Both the position numbers and the translations under genes were made by a program. 64,000 bases of DNA, taken from Strongyloides papillosus (lineage: Eukaryota; Nematoda; Chromadorea; Rhabditida; Strongyloididae). Shown here piece by piece: positions 54,704 to 64,000 of this stretch. The notes under the pieces were generated by a model. The model was not told the origin of the DNA and did no database searches. It worked only from the letters and a program-made list of their open reading frames with translations. Positions within the stretch are counted from its first letter, which is position 1; the number at the start of each line of letters is the position of its first letter. The DNA lies in the NCBI GenBank assembly GCA_005656395.1, contig SRSI01000031.1, forward strand, positions 186,001 to 250,000, written 5' to 3'.

Positions 54704-57700
54704 GTTGGTATATCAATTAACGAATTACTTCTACTTATATAATATAATTTTTGCATCAATTATAACAGAATTTTCACACAAGAGTTTTTTAAATATCTTT
54801 TTGGAAAATTTACTTTATTTTTATATTACTTCCTTTTTTAAATTGTCTATTTTAATCATTATAGACAATTTTTTAAGAAAAAATTATTCCTTACTATTTT
54901 TTATGTGAGATTGTAGTTAAAAAAGTTGTTTTTAGCTTATCAACTTACTATTTCATTATTATATAACATGTTCTATATGAACAAATTTTTGTATAATTCC
55001 AAATAAAAACACATTAAAAAAACAGTTGTTGTTTTTTCAAGTGGTATACATTCATAAGCAAATTGTATCATCCTCAGAATATGAATGAATACGGCTTAGT
55101 AAGTGTAATGTTTTTTGATACAACCAATTTTACATCATTTTCATTCAAATTAAATATCATCGTCACTTTAAAAAAATTGTTTCGAAAAAACAAAATTTTG
55201 CGCTTCTTCATTAATATTATTAGGAATATATTTGAAAATTATGTGAAAAACTTCCTTGAATTCACTTCCTTCTCATTTAAAATTACTTTATCAAAAATAC
55301 CCATCAAGTTTACTACTATATGAAGAAAAAAAAATTAATATTAAATCTAAAAAGATTGTTTAATATATTTTGAAGGTTTTCGCGATAAAAATTATTAAAA
55401 ATAATATTGCTATTGTGTATATTCTAAGAGATTTATCACTATAAAATAAATTTATCTTCTTAAATAAATTTTTGAATTTTCTTTTTTATTGCGTTATGTA
55501 ATTTATCATTATTAGTGTACCTACTATAGAAATTTACAGAAATATGTCTTCCTATAAGATGATTGCATTAATGAGTACAAAATATTCAAAAGAAATTTAA
55601 AATTTTCTGATAAATTTATTTTTTTTCTAAAGTAGAAAATCTAATTTAATGCACCTAAATGGCTGAATAGATTGTTCATTTAATTAAATTTTCCATCTCT
55701 GTGGATCTTTTTTCCTATATCTTAAGACTTTTTACTGATATCAAAAATCATGTAAAAAATTTGAAAACATAAGTTTAAAAAATAAGAAGTGTTTTAAGTA
55801 TTTGTACTTTATAAAATCATTCTTTTGTTTAACATTGTATTTTAATATGAAAAAAGGATAAATTTTCAAGCCAGCATTATTTTAAGTTGCCTTTTTATAC
55901 TATTTTTACATTGTAAAAAATGTTTATTTGAATGTTGTTATATACATAGAAGATAAAATAGCAACAAGTTATCTAATAATAAGGTTTTCCGTATACAAAA
56001 TCGGTGTAGTACCAAAAAATAATGGCAATAATACGTTTTTAAATTTTTAAATGTGCAAACATCTAAAGCCATTTATCACACCATGATATTAACTATAAAA
56101 AATGGGATATGCTATCTTTTGATTGAAGATAATCATTCAAAAAATATTTAGCATTTGTCTTATAATAAATCTTTTGGGAAAAATAACTTTAAAACATAAG
56201 ACTTTTATTTTTACACTATTTAAATTTTTAAACGTTTGCTGATATTATTTTTTTTTTAATTACACTGATGTTTTTTACCGTTTCTTAAAATTATTAATCA
56301 TTTATATTAATGTCCATGTGATTACTTAACATAATATTTTTGTATGAAATAACGATTGAAAGATTTTAGTTTTCCAGATTAAATAAATTTCCCATTCCAT
56401 TTTATTAACATTTTAACAATTTATACCTTATAATTTAAATACTAAATGGCATATTTTAAATTTTAATATATTTATAGGTTTCAGAATCATTTATGTGTAC
56501 CTTTGTACATTCCAAATAATTAAATTCTTGAATATATAAATGAATAATACATTACGACAAACAACCTATGATCCTTTAAAATTACTTTCATATTATATTT
56601 TTCAAGTAAAAACATTTTTTCCGAAAACTAATATCTTTTGTGGCTTTGCAAAAATACTCAAACAATTATTTTATTACGACATGATAAACAATTTTTACTT
56701 TACTTTATTATTCTTTATAAATTACATTGATCAAAAACTAAATTACAAGCAATTTTATTTATTCTTTTTTAATATCATTTAAAATCAAATTTATTACATT
56801 AAAAGAATGTTCATTGTGTAAATATCAGATAGTAATAAATATATCGCACTACTAGGAAAAAACTTAGAAATTTAACATGTTAATTTTTTATAAATCCCAT
56901 AACAAAATATTTTTTCATCCTATTGCTATTAAACTTTATATCCAACAAAATATATAGTTATCTTAATCTTTCTTCTTTTAAATATCTACTAACTTTCTAT
57001 TTATGGTGTTTTTGAAAGTATAATCCTGGAAAGTTAGATGAATCAAAATATAGGAGGAGTCTTCCTTTATTATCCTTTATTTAAAAAGACAAAAATTTTT
57101 TACTCAACTTAGTTTAGATTTATTTTTGTTCTTATTTTTAATGATAATACTATCCTCTTGGTAGGCTATAAAAAATTATTTTTATAATAAATGAAAGTCC
57201 ATTTAAAAATTTTATTTTTTTTATACTTCATTGATTTATGATAAAGAAATGTAAATTTTTATAAATGCTCTTTAAAAAAACTCATTTATTTAAAAAGAAT
57301 GAAAACTAAAAACATTAAATTTTTGTCAGCAAATTGATATATTATTGTTTTTCAACGACAATAAAATTGACTAACACACTTCTTATATATAATAGAGCAT
57401 ACCATTTTAGAAAATTTTTATATTTTATCTTTGAAGATAGGAATTCTAATTTGCACTACCCATTTAAATTAACTTAAATGAGTAATTTAAAAATTATAAA
57501 GGCCTATTTCAGTGGTCCCTATAATCTCATAATTCTTTTTCATTTAAAAAATTCTATTAAAATTATTTTGAGGTATATCTATTCCAGAAAGTATAATTAT
57601 CTCTTTTGACTCATATATCAAAATCTTAATTTTTCAGTCTCTTAATAAAACATAAGTATATCCAAATTAAATTTCAAATTTTTGATTGCATTTAGTGTGA

Positions 57701-57998
57701 CTTTACTATCTAATGACATATGTTTAAAAATTCAATTCTAAACATAATTCAATTTTTTTTATTCCTTTAAAAGTTGCTTTTGTTGAAGAAATAAGATAAA
57801 AGTATATATTTCATAAAAAGTATACTTTTTCATTCAAATGGATAGAAAAATAAAAATTTACTATTAATTTTTAAAGAAAGTTATTGTAAAGAATATTTTT
57901 CACACATTACCATAGTTATTTTGTAGCTATTTTTCGATTTTACCCATATTTTGTAATGATATTTTTTAAATTAATACCAAGATATTTTCAGAATTATT
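54704..57998. other. Myosin 3' region and intergenic, 3.3 kb
   Basis: The first 300 bases are probably the myosin 3' UTR, containing an 11-bp hairpin and an AATAAA near 55003. Beyond that, only low-complexity frames (55063-55323, 56540-56782) with no family signal. A TTTTCAG acceptor ends at 57991, just before the neuropeptide gene. Confidence 0.55.
54840..54871 (+). repeat. Perfect 11-bp inverted repeat, 3' of myosin
   Basis: AAATTGTCTAT and ATAGACAATTT separated by a 10-nt loop, followed by Ts. It lies about 137 bases after the myosin stop and before the first good AATAAA, so it would form a stem-loop in the 3' UTR. Perfect pairing including four G/C bases is more than background AT palindromes. 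Confidence 0.65.
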
Positions 57999-58538
57999 AT
58001 GTATTTAAATACTGCAGTAATTGTAACAACCTTAACCTTTATTTTTGGAATTACATTAATAATTGGTATGTTTTGTCGTATAAAAAAATTTTTCATAAAT
58101 TATTTAGCTTCTGACTCATCTATTCAATCAGCTCTTCCTCCAACACCATCAAATTTTGATGAAAATGCTTTGGATATGGAGGAATATAAAAACTACCTAG
58201 ATAAGTTAGAAAAAAGAGCTGGAGGAAGAGGTTTTTACAGACCACGACAAATAGAGGAACGTTCTGGTGGAAGAAGATTTTATAATCTACAAAATTATCA
58301 AAAACGTTTAGACATGGAAGGAAATGATAACGACTTAGGATATTACGGAAATCAAGAAAAACGTGGAGGCGGTCGTAGTTTTTTACCAGCCATCGGAACA
58401 ATGATGTATCCAAATGAAAAGAGAATCTATGAACCTCTTCCATATGTTTTTTATGATCATATGAAACGTGGTGGTGCAAGACTTTTCCGTAAGTATGGTA
58501 ATATGAACAACAACTATGGTTATTACTATGGTTTATAA
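57999..58538 (+). CDS. nlp-21: NLP-21-like neuropeptide precursor
   Basis: 179 aa, single exon after a TTTTCAG acceptor 8 bases upstream of the ATG (possible spliced-leader site). N-terminal hydrophobic signal (residues 3-25). Then an acidic spacer and basic cleavage sites that release related peptides: KR-AGGRGFYRPRQIEE, ER-SGGRRFYNLQNYQ-KR, KR-GGGRSFLPAIGTMMYPNE-KR and KR-GGARLFRKYG..., plus spacers LDMEGNDN... and IYEPLPYVFYDHM. The GG(A/G)R(x)F start of each product matches C. elegans NLP-21 peptides (GGARAF, GGGRSF). Fewer copies are present than in C. elegans. The second copy follows ER, not KR. Secreted via dense-core vesicles; receptor unknown. Confidence 0.82.
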   Translation: MYLNTAVIVTTLTFIFGITLIIGMFCRIKKFFINYLASDSSIQSALPPTPSNFDENALDMEEYKNYLDKLEKRAGGRGFYRPRQIEERSGGRRFYNLQNYQKRLDMEGNDNDLGYYGNQEKRGGGRSFLPAIGTMMYPNEKRIYEPLPYVFYDHMKRGGARLFRKYGNMNNNYGYYYGL

Positions 58539-61262
58539 ATGAAAAAGTTATTGCAATTTTGGTTAATCTTTTTAAATTTCAATAGTCATCCAATATTTTT
58601 AAAGTAAGATCTTCACCAAAGTAACACTTAAAATCCACCACACATATATTTCAAATATATATAATTTTTCCTAATTAAATTTTCTACATAAATGTATTAA
58701 AAAAAAGCAGTTAAAAATAAATGTTAAAATATTTTGTTAAAAACATTAGAATAATTGGTAAATGGGGATGATATATGGTTCAAAATTTTTTTGATATATG
58801 TGATTTTTTAAAATAATTCATTAATTTTTGTATGATAAATATTATTTTTAATACTTTTTGACATGTAAAACAATTTTTTAAATTGTTTTTAATGTTAAAA
58901 TATAAAAAAAAAATAAAATTTATTTTTTATTTTATTTCTTCTCTTTAACTCTTAATTTTATTTTATAATTTATTCAAAACCAAAACATTTTTGAAAATAC
59001 AATATTTAACTTTAAATTTTAACATTTTAAAAATTGGATTAAATTAGCAATTTTAGAAGCGCTCTTTCTTCCTGTCAACGTCATTCATCCATGAGATAAA
59101 AGGATAGTTATATATTATTTATTTACATAAACAATTTTTCATAGTTTTTCATAGTATAAATTAAAGGATTTCAAGTATCAAATTACCTATAGAACAATAT
59201 TATACACATAACTCTTTTTTTATAATGAAAATATAATTTCCTCTTTGATGTAGTAATATTATTTGAAAAGATCCTTTAAATGACTAGTAAATAAGATTAA
59301 AACGCAATTTGTGTTTTTTATAATTACCTGATGTTACTTACATGATCGTATTTTGTAGCTCATCAAAGATTAATTTTATTCTTTTATCAATTTGAAACAA
59401 ATAAAATTTTGCATCAAGTAATGATAATTTTTAATAACAAATATCTGCATTAAACAAATCTTTCGTTTTTTTTATAATAAAGTTAAATGATATTACAGTA
59501 AGAAAATGACATTTATGAAAATGTGAAAAATTTGTTCGATTCATTCTTTATTAAGCAAAATTTCTAAGTATTGTTAAGTATAATAAAAAATTTATAAATT
59601 ATAGAAGTGACAAATTGTATGAAAAAAATTAAACTCATTTATTTAAATTAAATCTCAAGCATAAATAATGCTTATTTCAATAATCAGTTTTCTACGTCAT
59701 CTAAATCGAGTCAAATCAAAGAAACATCATCATATCATTAAAATTATATATAACATTGAAGGGTTATACAAATGATGTCACTGTTAGTACCAATACAGAA
59801 ATTTTTTACTAACTTTTCTTATTTATCATTCTAATATTTACGGTTTATAAATGATAATACTTTCTAAACTATGTTTGGTATTTAAAAACAAATCACAAGG
59901 GAATTTTGTATAGCATTTTATGGCAATTTTCTAAATCATCTTTTTATATTTTATAATAATATTCTTGAAGATTACTTATATTGATAAGAAAATTTTATTT
60001 TTAATACCATATATCGTCAAATGGTATCCACTTAAATAGGATAAATTTAAAAAATTCAATTTGAACAAATAATTTTTAAATTTATAAATATATTTTTCTT
60101 TTTCAAAAGTACAATACGTTTAAATGTAATTTTATCAATAAAAAAGATTAAAGAAACTTTGCTGTTTTGCAATTCCTCTTTCTAAATATAAAAGATGTTT
60201 TTAAAGAATTTGTATATTTTATTATATTACTTAAATCTATACAAATTTAAATTTCATAAAGTATTATGAAATTTTATATAGTAACAATAATATTTAATAA
60301 AAAAAAGTATTTGGGTATATTTTCTAGCAAATGTATCAAACAAAAGATTAGGACATATCATAAAAGGGCTATGTTATACTAGTCTTTGTCATAAATTTTT
60401 ATATATAAAGTAATTTGATTTAAGTGTGTTGTTTTAAGAATAGCAAAAAAGTTGTTGAAAACGATGTAAAGAAGTGGAATATTATTCAAACCGTTTGTTG
60501 TTTAAAAACTGTAAATATTATTGAAAAAATAATCATTTATAAAAACAAAATTTAAGGTATCTATAACAATGTTTTTTCTACATTTTCATAGTACAAATAT
60601 TAATATATACACTTTAATATTAATAATTTTTTTACTTGTAACAATATAATTGGTTTTCACACAAATAACTATCTAACAAATAATATTAAAAAGGAATTGT
60701 AAATGAAAATATAATTTTTTAAATACTTCAAAAAAGTGAATATTAATTTAGCTTCTTTCTACTTATTTTGAATATTTGGAAAAAAGGAATAGTCTAAAGT
60801 TACAGTTTTTCATTGATTGCGGTAAACCTTTTTAACTACTCTCATTTAATATAAACAAAAATATTAAACTTAATTTGGATTATCAGATCAAACAATAAAC
60901 AATCTTTGTAATAGTTTGCTTTCTATTCCAATAAAATGGAAAGGACATGAATTAATTGAACTTTTAACAATATCTTTCACTAATAATATAAAATCTTTGC
61001 CATTAAACAAAGCGTTATTTAAAAACTTACTGTGATTGACATTTCCCTTTAACATTTTTTTCCACATGTAGAATTATATTTTTTATCTACATTTTGATAT
61101 TAATGTATTTTCTGTAAAATTATTTTGACTATCTACAATTTATAATATAAATTACTTCTTTTTAAATAATATTAAAATTTTAATAAAAACATTATTTTTG
61201 ATTTGTTTAAAGTAATCAAAATAGAAGTAAAACATTGTAAAAAATTATTATTTGAGCAAACA
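58539..61262. other. Intergenic, 2.7 kb
   Basis: AT-rich. Contains a 10-bp perfect palindrome (AAAACAATTT / AAATTGTTTT, 58867-58889) and a tandem decamer TTTTTCATAG x2 near 59136-59155; neither is clearly functional. No gene seen. Confidence 0.55.
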
Positions 61263-61871
61263 ATGAATGATAGCTACTCATTATTTTGTCAGCTTATTAG
61301 ATTAATCAGAAATATTCTTCATATATTTCTATTTATTTTCTTGTGGATATTACTTGGACTATGGATTTCAAATGATCAACTTCACAGAACATTTTCAATT
61401 CGTACATTTGTGGAGATTAATATAAATTATTGGTACAAAATATTCACATTCCTTGCTTTTATTCAATGTATAACATTCACCTTGTTTTTTGCTACTTTAC
61501 ATTCAATATATTTAATACTTCACTATAAAAATTTTTTAAAAGATTTGGAACTAAAAAATTCACCCAAACTTTATTCATTTATTACTTCTTTTGATTTTGT
61601 TTTATCTTTAACATTTGTTTACATTAATGGAACTTTGCTATGCTTTTTCGGATATATAATTGGATGTAAGTTTGATGGAAAACTACTCTTAATGAAATTA
61701 ATTATAATCTTTATAGATAATCAAAAACAAGAAATTATTTTCTCTTTATATGGTTACGGTATAACAGGAATCTTGCTATTTGACACTGTTTTAATAAGTC
61801 TTAATAAATTACTCATTAAAAAAAAACAAAGAACATTTAGAGTATGTTCTGATGAAGGGGAAACTCTATAA
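61263..61871 (+). CDS. Four-pass membrane protein, unknown
   Basis: 202 aa from the ATG at 61263; the open frame extends 20 codons upstream but only to a TTG. Four hydrophobic segments: IFLFIFLWILLGLWI, IFTFLAFIQCITFTLFFATL, FVLSLTFVYINGTLLCFFGY and YGYGITGILLFDTVLISL, with a basic cytosolic end (KKKQRTFRVCSDEGETL). Several Cys and Asn residues in loops. The layout is tetraspan-like (claudin/MARVEL-like), but no diagnostic motif (such as CCG or W-x-C-C) is present, so no family is assigned. Confidence 0.5.
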   Translation: MNDSYSLFCQLIRLIRNILHIFLFIFLWILLGLWISNDQLHRTFSIRTFVEININYWYKIFTFLAFIQCITFTLFFATLHSIYLILHYKNFLKDLELKNSPKLYSFITSFDFVLSLTFVYINGTLLCFFGYIIGCKFDGKLLLMKLIIIFIDNQKQEIIFSLYGYGITGILLFDTVLISLNKLLIKKKQRTFRVCSDEGETL

Positions 61872-64000
61872 TATATTATCATTAAACATTTTGAAGATTA
61901 CATTTTCATTAGTCAACATCTTGAAAATAATTTAGAAATTTACTTGTTATTGTATTTGGATTTTAACTATATAAACGAATTATTTATAAATTTTATGTAT
62001 TTTCCCTAATTTTACAAACAATAAACAAATTGAAAAAAACAAAATGTTGTTGATATTATGTTATCTTTTAAAGTTTATATTTCATTATAGACTTTTTTCT
62101 TTTTCCCAATTTTATTTTTACCATAAAATGAAAATATAAACTATAGTAAAAATGTCGAATTAATTAAAAAATAATAATTATTAAGAGACAGGTAAAACAT
62201 ATTAAAAGTTGTAGTTTTAATGTCTTTGACACGAAATTCTTGTACACTCAAGAAAAAGATTATACACAATTATGTAATTTTAAGTGACAAGAAGAAAATT
62301 ATAGAAATAAGAAACAATTATATGGTAGCTCTCACAAATTCATTAATGTGAGTGAAACATTTTCTAACCATAAAACTTTATGATTTACTTCTGTTTCATA
62401 TTTTAACATTACCAAAAAATGATATGAAACTTGAGATATATTTAAACAAATCTTATATATTTCATTATATATACATATTCCTCGGTATATAGTGCAATTC
62501 AAATATTGTCTTTCATACTTTTTTAGCACCAACTTTATTTTTTTTCTCACACAATTATTCTTTATATTCATATGCTAACGAAACAAGAAACTATTATCAC
62601 TTAGTATTAAATTACTATAACAATAAAAGTCTCAAAGTTTTAAAAAAAATTTTACTTTTTGGCATATTTTGAATACTAAAAATTCAAAAACTCTTTAGAT
62701 ATCTAAAATATTTTTTTCTATTGCGAATACTCCATCAAAGAATTTAATTGCGTTTTTTCAAATTCTAATTACATATACAATGCTTTGTTTACAAATTTTA
62801 TCTTTAAAATATTCAAAATTGATATCAACTCAAAGAATCTTTTTATCTTAACTGTGACATTCTGTGATATATTTGTATAATCTTCTTAGTACCGTTCTCT
62901 TTCTATATGATTTTTTTAATAATTTATAAGATTAATTATCGGTAATCTTGAAAATATTGTTAAGCTATAATTAGTAAATATAAAAAAGCTTATGAAGGAA
63001 GTTTTATTCATTAAGCAAAATATATTATTTTTTATAATATACTCCAACTAATATGTTATAATTTTAATACCTATTAATTATTTTATTTTTTCATTTTAAT
63101 AATATGTTATATAATCTTATTATAACAATAATAAATTAACACATTCGTAGAAATGTAACAAAGAAATATTTTAAATTTTTCTTAACATGTTTCATCTTAG
63201 ACAATATTTTTAAAAAGGGGAATAAAAAAATGTATAGCAAAGTTTTTATAGATTTGTTTTTTATTAAAAAAAACAAGATTGATAGATTAAACAGTAGTAA
63301 TTGTTATTCACAAATAATGTTTTTATTTTATATTGAAAATATACATTAAAAGTTTTCTTTATTATTTTCTAATGAATAGAGTTATATTATTAAATATTTT
63401 TAATATTTAATTTGTTCTGAAAAGAACTTTTTATACTCCATTTTTTAGTAAATAAGTTTCAAGAAATATCATTGAAATTTTTTGCTGCCTATTATAATGA
63501 GAAAATTTCTTTTAAAGCAAACTTTCATTATTATGTGTAGTATAAATTATTTATCAAATGTTAAATATTTACATATTTCAAAGATGCATGTTTTTTATTG
63601 TGTTACTTTTTTGCTTTATACATAAATATATAATAAACTTGGTTTGTGATTTATCAAAGTTACTTTTTGAGTTATAAAATAATTTATTAATGGATTTAAT
63701 CATAAAATAAATAAGGTGACATTTTTTAATGTTAAGACTATTTCTTTTCTTATCACTATAAAGATTGAGATTATCTTTTTATGGGAAGGAAAAAATAAGC
63801 TTATTTAAAATAATTCTAAATATTTTTTAAAATAAAATTTTTGCATAAAGTTTTTGATAAATGTATTTTACATTTTATTTAACATTCGAATACTGATAAA
63901 TAAAAGGCTAAAATTTATGTTTCTTTTTTAAAAAATTTCTATATAGTAGTAATTCTTCATATCCAAAATTTATATTTTTTGCAATATATAAAGAAATTAA
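61872..64000. other. Intergenic to window end
   Basis: 2.1 kb of AT-rich DNA. The 79-codon minus-strand frame at 62332-62571 has no supporting signals. No RNA gene or repeat recognised; the window ends without entering a visible exon. Confidence 0.6.

Noticed and set aside
58867..58889. 10-bp AT-rich palindrome downstream of the neuropeptide gene
   Set aside because: Only two G/C pairs-worth of information; such palindromes are expected by chance here.

Overview
This is AT-rich animal DNA from a nematode, most like the Strongyloides/Parastrongyloides group. The evidence is: genes with mostly 39-60 nt introns bounded by GTAAG and TTTTAG/TTTCAG; probable spliced-leader acceptors just before several start codons; nematode-typical families (TWK two-pore K+ channels, an NLP-21-like neuropeptide precursor, DPY-30, GLB-type globin); and very low GC outside genes. 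No prokaryotic, plasmid, phage or CRISPR features were seen. All gene models were built by hand from ORFs and splice signals; no search was run.

Layout. 1-6.7 kb is nearly empty apart from a candidate tiny secreted-peptide gene near 2.5 kb. 6.7-8.8 kb holds a Stum/SPEC3 membrane protein (+), IFT20 (-) and a Ly6-like GPI-anchored protein (-). 8.7-14.4 kb is a gene desert. 14.4-21 kb holds DPY-30, an unknown type I membrane protein, a DMAC2L/ATP5S-like protein, a carbohydrate-sulfotransferase-like protein with eroded cofactor motifs (all +) and a lysine-rich, probably nuclear protein (-). 21.2-23.8 kb is one large exon for a hAT-transposase-derived protein with two BED-like fingers. 25.5-31.2 kb is a small duplicated neighbourhood: a tandem pair of unrecognised small genes with matching exon structure, a TWK K+ channel (-), and, facing away from it, a truncated TWK copy with the pore loop cleanly missing. 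31.8-34 kb has a GLUT/SLC2-type transporter and an LC8-like dynein light chain (both -). 36.7-37.7 kb is a globin. 37.9-42.2 kb is a run of minus-strand secretory or membrane genes: two Thr-rich mucin-like proteins, a small one-pass protein and a newly assembled three-exon secreted peptide gene. 48.2-54.7 kb is a full-length class II (muscle-type) myosin heavy chain preceded by 6 kb without a gene, with a tRNA-Arg(ACG) antisense inside its last intron. 58.0 kb is an NLP-21-type neuropeptide precursor, and 61.3 kb an unknown four-pass membrane protein. The rest is AT-rich intergenic DNA.

Most genes are unrelated neighbours, not one pathway. Several concern excitable or sensory cells (K2P channel, Stum, IFT20, neuropeptides, muscle myosin). 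The most novel items are the tandem gene pair at 25.5/27.2 kb, the pore-less K2P relative, the domesticated hAT protein, the degenerate sulfotransferase and the two candidate secreted-peptide genes.
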